64,000 nt of DNA from UBA6772 sp965183875 (GCA_965183875.1 CBCYMK010000028.1:1-64000); one strand, 5' to 3'. Shown: positions 8,270-17,736, numbered from the stretch's first letter. A program made the numbers and translations. Notes: generated from the sequence alone by a model not told the origin.

Positions 8270-8491
8270 AATTTAAATTGTTTAATTATTCTATTATGTA
8301 TTCGGGGTAGATTATTAATGCTTTTAAAGATACTAAAATCTCCTTTAGTTAGCTGCTATTATCCTGTGTTACGGGTCTATAAAGCAACTCTTTGCTGTCT
8401 TGTAGTTCTGCTTTCACAATTTCCTATTTACGCCTTACGTTTCCCTAATCTTTATTGTAACTTGCCCCCTTAAATTTACTGCCTTAGCCCT

Positions 8492-10390
8492 ATGAGTGAC
8501 GAGTTAAAACACGAGTGTGGAGTAGCGATGGTTCGCCTCCTAAAGCCTTTAGAGTATTATCAAGAAAAGTACGGTACTTCTCTTTATGGTTTAAATAAAA
8601 TGTATTTGTTAATGCAAAAACAAGTTAACCGTGGTCAAGACGGTGCTGGTTTGGCAAATATTAAGCTCGATGTAGATCCTGGAAAGAGATATATTTCTCG
8701 TTACCGCTCTAATAAAGCCAATTCTGTACAAGATATTTTCACCTATATAAACAAGAAGTTTGAAGATGTAGAAGAGAAAAATCCTGGTAAATTAAAGGAT
8801 GTACAGTGGTTGAAGGAAAATGTAGCCTTTTCAGGAGAATTGTTTTTGGGTCACCTTCGTTACGGTACTTATGGTGGGAATAGTGTAGAACACTGTCACC
8901 CATTTTTACGTCAAAATAATTGGATGACTCGCAACTTGGTCTTAGCAGGGAATTTCAATATGACTAATGTTGATGAGTTGTTTGACCAATTGATCGATTT
9001 AGGACAGCACCCAAAAGAGAAATCTGATACGGTTACTATATTAGAAAAAATAGGTCATTTCTTAGACGAGGAAAACGACGAACTTTACTATAAGCACAAA
9101 GATGAAATTCAAAGTAAGCGTGAAATGTCTAAGTTCATTGCTTCGAAAATAAATGTGCAAAATGTCCTCACTAACTCTGCAAAAAAGTGGGATGGTGGTT
9201 ATGTGATGTGCGGTTTAATGGGCCATGGTGATGCTTTCGCACTTCGTGATCCTGCAGGTATACGTCCAGGTTTCTACTATAAGGACGATGAGGTTGTAGT
9301 AGTTGCTTCAGAACGTGCTGTTATACAAACTGCTATGAATGTGCCCCAAGAAAGTATTTCTGAAATTACCCCTGGTCACGCTCTAATCATCAAAAAAGAT
9401 GGGCGTGTGAGTATGGACCAAATAACTGAGCCACTAGAAAATAAAGCTTGTTCTTTTGAGCGTATTTACTTCTCTAGAGGTAACGATGCTGATATCTATA
9501 CAGAGCGAAAAGAGCTTGGGAAGTTAATTTGCCCTAAAGTAATGGAGAGTATAGGTGGGGACTTGAAAAACGCTGTTTTTTCTTTTATCCCGAATACGGC
9601 AGAAACTTCTTTTTACGGAATGGTAAAAGGAATGGAAGATCTGTACAAAGAAAAACAAGCTCAACAGGTACTTGATTTAGGGCCTAATGCTACGGCAGAA
9701 CAAATAACAGACATCTTTTCGGTAAGCCCTCGAATAGAGAAAATTGCTATTAAAGATGCCAAACTAAGAACCTTTATTACCGACGATAGTAATAGAGATA
9801 GTCTTGTAGGTCATGTATACGATATTACCTACGGCCAAGTGAGTCCAACAGACAATTTGGTTATGATAGACGATAGTATCGTTAGAGGGACTACTTTAAA
9901 AAAGAGTATCCTTAAAATTTTAGACCGTTTAAACCCTAAGAAAATTGTGGTTGTTTCTTCGGCACCCCAAATTCGTTACCCTGATTGTTACGGTATTGAC
10001 ATGGCTCGAATGGGAGATTTTATCGCTTTTAGAGCGGCTATAGAGCTTTTAAAAGATCGTGGTATGGAGTCGGTAATCGATGAGGTGTATGAAAAATGTA
10101 AGGCTCAAATAGACCTTCCTAAGGAAGAGGTGGTTAACTATGTGAAAGAAATTTACGATCCTTTTACTCCCGAAGAAATTTCTGCCAAATGTGTGGAGCT
10201 TCTTAAACCTGAGGGTATTAATGCAGAAGTAGAAATTATTTTCCAAGGTATAGACGAGTTGCACCAAGCTTGTCCTAACCATAAAGGAGATTGGTATTTT
10301 ACCGGAAATTACCCTACCGCAGGAGGGAATAAGGTAGTTAACAAAGCCTTTATGTATTATGTAGAAGGGAATCCTAACAGAGCATACTAA
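8492..10390 (+). CDS. purF: Amidophosphoribosyltransferase-like protein (long PurF type)
   Basis: 632 residues, over 100 longer than classical PurF (about 470-505). The N-terminal class II glutamine amidotransferase domain starts HECGVAMVRLL; Cys9 is the likely nucleophile after removal of an eight-residue propeptide. NRGQDGAGLA and FLGHLRYGTYGGN are glutaminase motifs. The PRPP-binding loop VMIDDSIVRGTTLKK lies near residues 457-470. The enzyme would make phosphoribosylamine in the first step of purine synthesis. Extra sequence includes an insertion around residues 85-115 and a C-terminal tail of about 100 residues ending PNRAY. Bacteroidota often have a second, classical PurF, so whether this one is the main enzyme is open. 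A strong terminator follows. Confidence 0.85.
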   Translation: MSDELKHECGVAMVRLLKPLEYYQEKYGTSLYGLNKMYLLMQKQVNRGQDGAGLANIKLDVDPGKRYISRYRSNKANSVQDIFTYINKKFEDVEEKNPGKLKDVQWLKENVAFSGELFLGHLRYGTYGGNSVEHCHPFLRQNNWMTRNLVLAGNFNMTNVDELFDQLIDLGQHPKEKSDTVTILEKIGHFLDEENDELYYKHKDEIQSKREMSKFIASKINVQNVLTNSAKKWDGGYVMCGLMGHGDAFALRDPAGIRPGFYYKDDEVVVVASERAVIQTAMNVPQESISEITPGHALIIKKDGRVSMDQITEPLENKACSFERIYFSRGNDADIYTERKELGKLICPKVMESIGGDLKNAVFSFIPNTAETSFYGMVKGMEDLYKEKQAQQVLDLGPNATAEQITDIFSVSPRIEKIAIKDAKLRTFITDDSNRDSLVGHVYDITYGQVSPTDNLVMIDDSIVRGTTLKKSILKILDRLNPKKIVVVSSAPQIRYPDCYGIDMARMGDFIAFRAAIELLKDRGMESVIDEVYEKCKAQIDLPKEEVVNYVKEIYDPFTPEEISAKCVELLKPEGINAEVEIIFQGIDELHQACPNHKGDWYFTGNYPTAGGNKVVNKAFMYYVEGNPNRAY

Positions 10391-10395
10391 AAAAT

Positions 10396-10425
10396 AAAAA
10401 AACCCTCCTTTATGGAGGGTTTTTT
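10396..10425 (+). terminator. Rho-independent terminator after purF
   Basis: CCCTCC and GGAGGG (10403-10419) with flanking A and T runs form a strong hairpin with a TTTAT loop and a T-tract, 12 bp after the purF stop. Confidence 0.9.
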
Positions 10426-10476
10426 ATGAAATCAATAAAGTCTTTACAGTAGACTATACCATTAATACTTTGCCAT

Positions 10477-11868
10477 ATGCGAAAAATTGGAATTTTATTA
10501 GCCTTACTACTTCCTTTTGTATCCCTAGCACAAGATTGTTCTAAGGTGAATAAAAAGGCTGTTAAGAGACTTAAAATAGACCTTTCTACTTTAGCAAGCG
10601 ATCAGATGGAGGGTCGTGAGCCTGGTACTGCCGGAGAGTTAAAGGCCAGAGATTATATTGTAGGTAGAATGAAGGAGATAGGTTTATCTCCTAAAGGAAC
10701 AGAAGGTTTTGTACAGGAGTTTACTTATCACGAAAAAGTAAAACAAAAGCCTAATAAAACAAAGCTCTCTATAAACAATAAATACCTTCGGTTAAACAAT
10801 GAGTTTTATCCTGTTAATTGGTCTTCTAATGGAAGCTTAAACGATGTGCCTGTATTGAATATAGCAAATGGTATTCATTTGCCTGCGCATGGGTATTCTG
10901 ATTACGATAGGCTCGATTTAGTAGTAAATGGGTATGTTGTACTGTTGGATATGTTAAGTCCTGAAAATTTAGAATTTGAGCTACCTACCTTGGTTGAACG
11001 TATTGTTGAAGCTAAAGAAAGAGGTGCTGTAGCAGTTCTGCTTTACAACTCAAAAAATGGAGCTGATATACCTAGTTCAAATTTTAAGAGAATAGAAAAA
11101 GTTGGTATTCCTGTTATATTCTTAAAGTCTGCTGCTTTTGCAAAAGTACCGGCAGAATACATCGAAAATGCCAGTCTTTCAGTTTTGCAATACGAAGTTC
11201 CTAAAAAAGCACATAATATAATTGGGTTTCTAGATAACGGTGCAGAAAACACTATTTCTATAATGGGACATTACGATCATTTAGGCTACGGAGGTGAAGG
11301 TTCAAATTATAAAGGGCCACGAAAAATTCACAACGGTGCAGACGATAATGCAAGTGGTATAGCAGCGCTATTAGAACTGGCCTATTTTTTTACTAATAAT
11401 AAGCCTACTGAGCAATACAACTATTTATTTATCGCTTTCTCGGCAGAAGAAAAGGGCTTGTTGGGTTCTAGGTACTTTGTTGAATACCCTACAATTCCAT
11501 TAAGTGAACTAAACTTTGCTTTAAATATGGATATGGTAGGGCGTATGGAACATGGAATGGCTTTAACCATAGAAGGTACAGGTAGTGCTTTGCTATGGGA
11601 AGAGTGGCTTAATACGGTTTCGTGTGACGCTTTTCCACTAAAATTAAAAAAGCGCGAAAATGGCCCCTCAGACCACACGGCTTTTTACAATAAAGGGATT
11701 CCTGCCCTTCATTTTTGGACGGGTAAGCATAACGATTACCACAAGCCTAGCGATGATGTGGAAAAGATTAACTTTGCTGCTGAGTCACAAATTATATCTT
11801 TTATAGAATCCTTCTTATTATCGATGGATGAGAAAGAGAAAATAGCATTTCATTTAAGAAATAAATAG
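10477..11868 (+). CDS. Secreted M28-family zinc aminopeptidase with PA domain
   Basis: 463 residues with signal peptide MRKIGILLALLLPFVSLAQ. A protease-associated insert occupies about residues 130-240. The M28 catalytic domain has all metal and base residues: His265 in MGHYDHLG, Asp289 in NGADDNASG, the catalytic Glu324-325 in FSAEEKGLLGS, Asp352 in NMDMVGR and His400 in PSDHTAFY. These bind two zinc ions and cleave N-terminal residues from peptides outside the cytoplasm. The stop codon abuts the start of gpsA (no intervening base), so the two are probably co-transcribed. The gene has no T9SS domain, so it probably stays periplasmic. Confidence 0.9.
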   Translation: MRKIGILLALLLPFVSLAQDCSKVNKKAVKRLKIDLSTLASDQMEGREPGTAGELKARDYIVGRMKEIGLSPKGTEGFVQEFTYHEKVKQKPNKTKLSINNKYLRLNNEFYPVNWSSNGSLNDVPVLNIANGIHLPAHGYSDYDRLDLVVNGYVVLLDMLSPENLEFELPTLVERIVEAKERGAVAVLLYNSKNGADIPSSNFKRIEKVGIPVIFLKSAAFAKVPAEYIENASLSVLQYEVPKKAHNIIGFLDNGAENTISIMGHYDHLGYGGEGSNYKGPRKIHNGADDNASGIAALLELAYFFTNNKPTEQYNYLFIAFSAEEKGLLGSRYFVEYPTIPLSELNFALNMDMVGRMEHGMALTIEGTGSALLWEEWLNTVSCDAFPLKLKKRENGPSDHTAFYNKGIPALHFWTGKHNDYHKPSDDVEKINFAAESQIISFIESFLLSMDEKEKIAFHLRNK

Positions 11869-12864
11869 ATGAATACAGAGAAGAAAATAGCCGTTATAGG
11901 TGGAGGTAGTTGGGCAACTGCCATTGTTAAGATTTTGTCTAATAATGTAAATACCCTGCTTTGGTGGATGCGCAACGAAGAGGCTGTAAAACATATTAAA
12001 GAAACACAGCATAATCCTAGGTATTTAAGTGCAGCACGAATAAATACAGAGATTGTACAGGTAAGTAGCGATTTAAAAACGATTTGCGAACAAGCCGAGA
12101 TAATTGTATTAGCAGTCCCTTCAGCTTTTTTACACAATACTTTATCTGCGCTAGAGATAGACCTAAGTAAAAAAACTTTCTTTTCTGCCGTAAAAGGGAT
12201 TATACCAGAGTACAACCAAATTGTTGGAGAATATATACAAGAGCATTATAAGGTGCCTCTTACTAATATTGGGGTTATTACTGGGCCTTGTCATGCCGAA
12301 GAGGTTGCTTTAGAGCGCCTTTCATACCTTACGGTAGCTTGTGAAGATACTTCAGTAGCCGAATTTATGGCAGAGCAGTTGAGATGTAGGTATATTAAGG
12401 CTACTATTTCTGATGATATTTACGGAACTGAATATTCTGCAGTTCTAAAAAATGTTGTTGCTGTAGCTTCAGGGATTGCACATGGCTTGGGTTATGGAGA
12501 TAATTTTCAATCGGTGTTAATTTCTAATGCAATTCGCGAAATAAAACGTTTTGTAGATACCGTTCATCCTATTACCAGAGATATTAAAGATTCTGCATAT
12601 TTAGGAGATTTATTGGTTACTGCATATTCTAAATTTAGTCGTAATAGAACCTTCGGAACTTATATTGGGAAAGGATATTCTGTAAAAGCAGCCCAAATGG
12701 ATATGAATATGGTCGCCGAAGGATATTATGCCGTTAAATGTATTAAGGAGATTAATAAGGAATACGAAGTAGATATGCCTATTACCGATTCTGTTTACCG
12801 AATGGTATACGAGAAAATGTCGCCTAGACTTGAGTTTAAATTACTTTCTGAAGAGCTGGATTAA
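11869..12864 (+). CDS. gpsA: Glycerol-3-phosphate dehydrogenase [NAD(P)+]
   Basis: 331 residues, normal for GpsA. The N-terminal Rossmann motif is IAVIGGGSWATAI (residues 6-18). VITGPCHAEEVA matches the family GPsxAxEV motif, and YSAVLKNVVAVASGIAHGLGYGDN contains the catalytic lysine (KN) and substrate loop. It reduces dihydroxyacetone phosphate to sn-glycerol 3-phosphate for phospholipid synthesis in the cytoplasm. It starts immediately after the M28 peptidase stop. No terminator is obvious downstream; a 229-bp spacer without a recognisable gene follows. Confidence 0.95.
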   Translation: MNTEKKIAVIGGGSWATAIVKILSNNVNTLLWWMRNEEAVKHIKETQHNPRYLSAARINTEIVQVSSDLKTICEQAEIIVLAVPSAFLHNTLSALEIDLSKKTFFSAVKGIIPEYNQIVGEYIQEHYKVPLTNIGVITGPCHAEEVALERLSYLTVACEDTSVAEFMAEQLRCRYIKATISDDIYGTEYSAVLKNVVAVASGIAHGLGYGDNFQSVLISNAIREIKRFVDTVHPITRDIKDSAYLGDLLVTAYSKFSRNRTFGTYIGKGYSVKAAQMDMNMVAEGYYAVKCIKEINKEYEVDMPITDSVYRMVYEKMSPRLEFKLLSEELD

Positions 12865-13069
12865 TAGAAATGTCTTAAACAGGTCTTACTGTTAAAATGT
12901 CGTTTAAAGATTGGGTTGTGTCTCGACAAAACCGTCTAGTGTTAGCTTCGCTTAACATGAGTTTATAGAAAAGAACGTTTTAGCATTCACCAGCTACTTG
13001 ATACTGAAAAAGTATTCTTCGTTGTGCTCATACCCTTATTTAACTATCTAATGTCCACCAAGAAATCTG

Positions 13070-13077
13070 TATCTTTA
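13070..13077 (+). promoter_or_regulatory. -7 box (TATCTTTA) for the MacB-type permease
   Basis: TATCTTTA differs from the TAnnTTTG consensus at the last base and lies 17 bp before the ATG. There is no clear -33 element. Confidence 0.3.
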
Positions 13078-13093
13078 GCCTAAGCCAAGCTTT

Positions 13094-14344
13094 ATGATCC
13101 TCTTAAAAATACTACAAGAAAGTTTTCGTTTTGCCGTCCAAGCATTGGTGGGTAATAAGCTACGTACCTTACTTTCTCTCTTAGGAGTTACCATAGGAAT
13201 ATTTGCCATTATTTCTGTTTTTGCTGTGGTAGATTCTCTAGAGCGAAATATCCGCACCAGTGTAGAGTCTTTAGGCGATAATGTAGTATTTGTAAACAAA
13301 TGGCCTTGGTCTATGGGAGGCGATTATCCCTGGTGGAAATACTACCAAAGGCCTCTTCCTACTATTCAAGAATTAGCAAGTTTAGAACAGCGTTTAGAAA
13401 TGGCAGAGGCGGTAGCTTTTGTGGCTGGAGCAGGAAATAAGACGGCCAAATACCAATCTAATGATGTGGAAGGAATTGGTGTAGCTGCTGTTTCTCATGC
13501 ATATCAAGATGTATATGGATTTGAGCTATCCGATGGTAGGTATTTTTCGATTTTAGAATCTGCTACCGGAAAGCCTGTTGCTATAATTGGAGATAATATT
13601 GCTAAGTCGCTTTTTGAAGGGGTAAATCCTCTAGGGAAATCGATTAAGTTTATGGGACAGAAAGCAACTATTATAGGTGTTTTTGAAAAAGCTGGTGACA
13701 GTGTTATCGGTAGTAGTGATGACGATAATATTGTAATTCCTGTTAAGTTTGCACGCAATTTTATACGTCTTAATAGCGAGTCTACAAACCCCATGTTTAT
13801 GGTAAAGGCTATGCAGGGTGTTAGCAATGAGCAGTTGAAAGACGATTTAACTAGGGTGATGCGTTCTGTAAGACGGTTATCTCCTAAGGCTGATAATGAT
13901 TTTGCACTCAATGAAACCAGTATAATCTCTAAAGGGATCGATATGATGTTTAACGTTATTGACCTTGCAGGGATAATAATTGGAGGTTTTTCCTTGCTAG
14001 TAGGAGGTTTTGGAATTGCAAATATTATGTTTGTTTCTGTAAAAGAAAGAACAAATATTATTGGTGTTCAAAAGGCAATTGGTGCCAAAAACCATTTCAT
14101 CTTATTACAGTTTTTATTCGAGGCTATTTTATTATGTCTTTTAGGTGGGTTAATTGGTCTGTCCTTCGTTTACACGGGTACACTTATCGCAGGACATTAT
14201 ATAGATTTCGACATTTCCCTTTCCGCCACAAATGTGTTTAGTGGTCTTTGGGTGTCCCTATTAATAGGTGTAGTTTCTGGTTTAATCCCTGCTATTTCTG
14301 CTTCTAAATTAGATCCTGTAGAAGCGATTCGTTCTGGGCAATAA
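13094..14344 (+). CDS. ABC transporter permease of the MacB/FtsX type
   Basis: 416 residues. The N-terminal membrane helix (residues 21-46, LRTLLSLLGVTIGIFAIISV) is followed by a MacB periplasmic core domain (about 47-270) and three C-terminal helices near 290-315, 335-360 and 375-395, ending with PAISASKLDPVEAIRSG, the classical end of FtsX-like permeases. Such proteins work with a LolD/MacB-type ATPase to export lipoproteins, macrolides or peptides by mechanotransmission. No ATPase gene lies next to it, so the partner must be encoded elsewhere. The gene appears monocistronic. Confidence 0.88.
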   Translation: MILLKILQESFRFAVQALVGNKLRTLLSLLGVTIGIFAIISVFAVVDSLERNIRTSVESLGDNVVFVNKWPWSMGGDYPWWKYYQRPLPTIQELASLEQRLEMAEAVAFVAGAGNKTAKYQSNDVEGIGVAAVSHAYQDVYGFELSDGRYFSILESATGKPVAIIGDNIAKSLFEGVNPLGKSIKFMGQKATIIGVFEKAGDSVIGSSDDDNIVIPVKFARNFIRLNSESTNPMFMVKAMQGVSNEQLKDDLTRVMRSVRRLSPKADNDFALNETSIISKGIDMMFNVIDLAGIIIGGFSLLVGGFGIANIMFVSVKERTNIIGVQKAIGAKNHFILLQFLFEAILLCLLGGLIGLSFVYTGTLIAGHYIDFDISLSATNVFSGLWVSLLIGVVSGLIPAISASKLDPVEAIRSGQ

Positions 14345-14446
14345 AATCAATTTGAGGATTTGAGAATCTGTTGATGAGGTTTATCGGTGAAGCTCAGCTA
14401 CACGAGTACAGATTATTGTAATAATCGTATATTTTGAAGATTGTTA

Positions 14447-14473
14447 CACAGAGCTGCACAGAGCTGCACAGAG
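14447..14473. repeat. Tandem repeat, unit CACAGAGCTG (2.7 copies)
   Basis: Two full and one partial copies of CACAGAGCTG are adjacent. A related CTCTGTG-rich stretch on the other strand occurs near 23475-23515. Confidence 0.8.
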
Positions 14474-14585
14474 TAAAGATGAGATTCTCAGAGAATTAAC
14501 AAAGACCTAATATGATTTTATAATTTAATTCCCCGCCGTCCTTGTCGTTAACGACCATTTTGACAAAAAAACTATTTTTAAATTT

Positions 14586-14627
14586 CCAACAACCAACAAC
14601 CAACAACCAACAACCAACAACCAACAA
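14586..14627. repeat. Tandem heptamer repeat CCAACAA (six copies)
   Basis: Six perfect copies of CCAACAA, then CAACC. A seven-base unit with no spacers excludes a CRISPR array. It lies 18 bp downstream of the bioA stop codon. Confidence 0.9.
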
Positions 14628-14645
14628 CAACCATTCACTATTTTA

Positions 14646-15908
14646 TCATAGCTGTTTCAACTTTTCTTCTATTACATTATAAACTTTAGTCAACTCTTGC
14701 TCTGTTATACAGTAGGGAGCTAGAATATAAATTACATTCCCGAGTGGTCTTAAGAGTACACCTTCTGCTAAAAAACGCTGATATAATTGCTGTCTTATTG
14801 TACTTGCATAACCCGATGTATCTGCTTTTAATTCTATAGCGATTACAGTACCTGTTTGTCGAATGTCTTTTATGATATCCAACGATTTAATTTTCTCCCC
14901 AAAAACTTTATGTCTCGCTGCAATGTTTTTCATTGCCTCTTGACATTCCTTTTTCTCAAGTAATTCTAAGCTAGCAATTGCCGCTACACATCCTATAGGA
15001 TTTCCTGTAAAAGAGTGTCCATGTAAGAAAGCCTTCTGTATATCATCGCCCAAAAAGGTATTGTAAATAGCCTCTGTACATGTGGTTAAAGAGAGTGGGA
15101 GTGTACCCCCAGAAAGTCCTTTAGACATGCATATAAAATCGGGCTCTTCATCTACTTGATTCACTGCAAAGGTAGTTCCTGTTCTACCGAAGCCTGTCAT
15201 CACCTCATCTGCTATACACAATACACCAGCTTGCTTACAAATCTTCATAAGCTTGTTGAGTGTTTCGGGCTTGTACATACGCATTCCAGCAGCTCCTTGT
15301 ATTAGCGGCTCGAAAATAAAAGCAGCTACGTCTCCTTTAGCTAATTCTTCTTTCAAGCTTTTTATGGCTGCTTCTTCGTCTTTTGGAAAAGGAATATGTG
15401 AGCTTTCAAAAAGTAAATCTGAAAAAGGAGCCGAGAAAATACTTCTGGCTCCGGCAGACATAGCCCCAAAGGTTTCACCATGGTAAGCACCATCTAAAGC
15501 CACAAAACGCGTTTTGCTCTGTCCTTTATTTTTCCAGTATTGAACACTCATTTTAAGCGCTATTTCTACTGCGGATGATCCATCGCCAGAAAAGAAAAAC
15601 TTTGCCTGGTTTTTAGGTAAATGCTTACTTAGTTTTTCGCAGAGTTCTACTGCTGGTGTATGCGTAAAGCCAGCAAAAACAACATGTTCTAATTGCAGCA
15701 TTTGAGCGTAAACTTTTTCTGCAATATAGGGGTGGCTATGCCCGTGAAGGTTTACCCACCACGAAGAAATAGCATCAATATATGAATTGCCTTTGTCGTC
15801 TATTAATAGTGAGCCTTCTCCTTTTACAATAGGTAGTGCGGGTCCAGCAGTTTTCATTTGTGTAAATGGATGCCAGATGTATTTTTGATCTTTTTCTACT
15901 AAACTCAT
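14646..15908 (-). CDS. bioA: Adenosylmethionine-8-amino-7-oxononanoate aminotransferase
   Basis: 420 residues, normal for BioA. The N terminus has IWHPFTQMKT and SSWWVNLHGHSHPYIA, both diagnostic for BioA. GDGSSAVEIALKM and ADEVMTGFGRTGT are class III aminotransferase motifs, and the PLP lysine is in ICMSKGLSGG. It transfers an amino group from S-adenosylmethionine to KAPA, giving DAPA in biotin synthesis. It is the third gene of the minus-strand bioF-bioD-bioA run, separated from bioD by 81 bp of repeats. Confidence 0.96.
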   Translation of the reverse strand: MSLVEKDQKYIWHPFTQMKTAGPALPIVKGEGSLLIDDKGNSYIDAISSWWVNLHGHSHPYIAEKVYAQMLQLEHVVFAGFTHTPAVELCEKLSKHLPKNQAKFFFSGDGSSAVEIALKMSVQYWKNKGQSKTRFVALDGAYHGETFGAMSAGARSIFSAPFSDLLFESSHIPFPKDEEAAIKSLKEELAKGDVAAFIFEPLIQGAAGMRMYKPETLNKLMKICKQAGVLCIADEVMTGFGRTGTTFAVNQVDEEPDFICMSKGLSGGTLPLSLTTCTEAIYNTFLGDDIQKAFLHGHSFTGNPIGCVAAIASLELLEKKECQEAMKNIAARHKVFGEKIKSLDIIKDIRQTGTVIAIELKADTSGYASTIRQQLYQRFLAEGVLLRPLGNVIYILAPYCITEQELTKVYNVIEEKLKQL

Positions 15909-15920
15909 TCTTTTTCAGAG

Positions 15921-15947
15921 GTCAGCTTTCAGCTTTCAGCCGTCAGC
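15921..15947. repeat. Imperfect repeat GTCAGCTTTCAGCTTTCAGC
   Basis: Overlapping copies of TCAGCTT and related heptamers lie in the bioD-bioA spacer. The style matches the CCAACAA heptamers downstream of bioA. Confidence 0.55.
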
Positions 15948-15961
15948 AATTATTTTTTGAT

Positions 15962-15989
15962 TGTCCCCTTGAGGGGACTTCAGGGGTGT
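15962..15989. repeat. Hairpin repeat GTCCCCTTGAGGGGAC plus CTTCAGGGGTG
   Basis: GTCCCC and GGGGAC (15963-15978) form a perfect stem with a TTGA loop right after the bioD stop codon. On the minus strand no T-run follows, so it is more likely a dispersed repeat than a terminator. Confidence 0.55.
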
Positions 15990-16607
15990 TTAAATCAATG
16001 TTTCCTTTAATCCTTGTGCAATAGAACTAATTACTCCTTTATTTAGCTCATCTAATTCCTCTATTCTACCTAAGACAGGTATGCCAGTCATGTCGGTTAT
16101 AATAGATTCTGTGTCTTTATTTTCAGACCCATTAAAGAGAATTCCTTTTATAGAAAGTCCTTTTTGTTTGAGTAGCTCAATACTCATAAGTGTATGGTTT
16201 ATACTTCCTAAATAATGTCGAGAAACAAGAATTACTTCAATTCCTAATTGGCTTATTAAATCGAGTATTGTCTCTTTTCTGTTTAGGGGAACCAATAATC
16301 CTCCAGCACCTTCTACTACTAAATGGTTTTGGGTAGCGGGTAGTTTTATGCTTTGTAAATTTATTTCTATACCATCGCGTTCTGCGGCTGCATGTGGCGA
16401 CATGGGATGCATTAATTTATATGCTTCTGTGTGGAATACAGTATTCGTGTTTTCTACCAGCGCTTTAACTTTTAGGGTATCACTATTATCTAAATCACCT
16501 GCTTGTATGGGCTTCCAGTAATCAGCTTCTAGTGCTTCTGTAATAATAGAAGCTGCAACTGTTTTACCTACGTCTGTACCAATTCCGGTTATAAAGTATT
16601 TTTTCAT
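15990..16607 (-). CDS. bioD: Dethiobiotin synthetase
   Basis: 205 residues, typical BioD length. The P-loop is FITGIGTDVGKTVAAS (residues 4-19), followed by YWKPIQAGD and VEGAGGLLVPL, all BioD signatures. It closes the ureido ring of DAPA with CO2 and ATP to give dethiobiotin. Its ATG overlaps the TGA of bioF (ATGA), indicating translational coupling. Confidence 0.95.
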   Translation of the reverse strand: MKKYFITGIGTDVGKTVAASIITEALEADYWKPIQAGDLDNSDTLKVKALVENTNTVFHTEAYKLMHPMSPHAAAERDGIEINLQSIKLPATQNHLVVEGAGGLLVPLNRKETILDLISQLGIEVILVSRHYLGSINHTLMSIELLKQKGLSIKGILFNGSENKDTESIITDMTGIPVLGRIEELDELNKGVISSIAQGLKETLI

Positions 16608-17713
16608 TGTATAAATTTCGCTAAACTATTTACGCATAGTGTTATTTCTCTCTCTGTATTAAAGCTATGAATACATACTCTAATCCTTTCTTTACCTTCT
16701 TCAACTGTAGGGTGGAGGATAGCCCTAATATTAAATCCAGCCACTTGTAGCTTTTGTTCTACTTTCTTAACCTCCTTAATGCCAGGAATTAAAAAACACT
16801 GTATAGGACTGTCACTCTCTATCCATTTGCTTTTTAAATTGTCATTTAGCAGCGATTTGAACAATTTTATATTCCGATGAAGTTTTTCAGTTTCTTGCCC
16901 AGTGCTAAGTTTTATATAGGCTGCTTCTATACAACTTAAGCTATGTGAACTCATAGCTGTAGAATAGATAAAGGAGCGTGAGAAATTAATTAAGTATTCT
17001 TGCAGGATTTTAGAACCTATTATTACTGCTCCATGACAACCCATGGCTTTTCCAAATGTATGTACTCTTGCAAGTAGCTTGTTCTGTAAGCCAAGACTCT
17101 GTGCTAGTCCTTCTCCTCTTTCACCTATTATTCCAGTAGCATGTGCCTCGTCTAAAATAATGAGTGCTTTGTATTTCTCACATAAAGTGATAATTTCTGC
17201 TAAAGGTGCACAGTCACCGTCCATAGAATATACAGATTCGATGGCTACAATGATGCTGCCTGTTGCTTGTGCTAATTTTTTCTCTAGTGCACATAGGTTA
17301 TTGTGCTCAAAGGCGAACGATCTCGCCTTAGAAAGCCTTATACCATCTCTTATGCTGGCATGTATAAATCGGTCGTATATTATCGTATCTCCTTTATCTG
17401 CGATACAAGAAAATAAACCGATGTTGGCGTCGTAACCCGAATTGCAAATTAGTGCAGATTCTGCCTCGTGAAATTGTGCTAGTTTATTTTCTAGGGTTTC
17501 GAATTGGGCTGAATTTCCACTCAGTAACCTAGAGCCTGTAGCGCCTTTACTTTTCGTTTGATCAACTATTATGGTCTTTGAATAGCCTAAATAGTCGTTC
17601 GATGAAAAATCTATTAATAATGGCGTATTTTTTAGCGTTCGTAAGCTATCATTTTGCTCGCGAAGGGCTAATTTAAATTTGAGTTTTTCTTCTAACGAAT
17701 TTAATTTTGGCAT
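16604..17713 (-). CDS. bioF: 8-amino-7-oxononanoate synthase (KAPA synthase)
   Basis: 369 residues, in the BioF/alpha-oxoamine synthase range. LIDFSSNDYLGYS and GATGSRLLSGNS are family motifs, IILDEAHATGIIGERG contains the PLP-contacting Asp and His, and the Schiff-base lysine is in HTFGKAMGCHGA. It condenses pimeloyl thioester with alanine. It is the first gene of the bioF-bioD-bioA run, overlapping bioD by 4 bp. A related enzyme, 2-amino-3-ketobutyrate ligase, is less likely given the neighbours. Confidence 0.93.
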   Translation of the reverse strand: MPKLNSLEEKLKFKLALREQNDSLRTLKNTPLLIDFSSNDYLGYSKTIIVDQTKSKGATGSRLLSGNSAQFETLENKLAQFHEAESALICNSGYDANIGLFSCIADKGDTIIYDRFIHASIRDGIRLSKARSFAFEHNNLCALEKKLAQATGSIIVAIESVYSMDGDCAPLAEIITLCEKYKALIILDEAHATGIIGERGEGLAQSLGLQNKLLARVHTFGKAMGCHGAVIIGSKILQEYLINFSRSFIYSTAMSSHSLSCIEAAYIKLSTGQETEKLHRNIKLFKSLLNDNLKSKWIESDSPIQCFLIPGIKEVKKVEQKLQVAGFNIRAILHPTVEEGKERIRVCIHSFNTEREITLCVNSLAKFIQ

Positions 17714-17736
17714 AGGGTAAAGATAAAAATCTTACA

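Larger units (their letters stand above)
14345..14645. other. Repeat-rich 301-bp spacer without a gene
   Basis: Convergent spacer between the permease and bioA. It contains the decamer and heptamer repeats listed separately and no convincing ORF or hairpin terminator. Confidence 0.7.

Noticed and set aside
8258..8473. 71-codon open frame in the yraN-purF spacer
   Set aside because: Leucine/cysteine-rich without domain; it overlaps the yraN start and the purF promoter area.
11850..12215. 121-codon open frame opposite gpsA
   Set aside because: Shadow of gpsA; low-complexity hydrophobic and serine composition and no start context.
14586..14627. Possible CRISPR array
   Set aside because: The unit is only seven bases and copies are adjacent without spacers; no cas gene is present.
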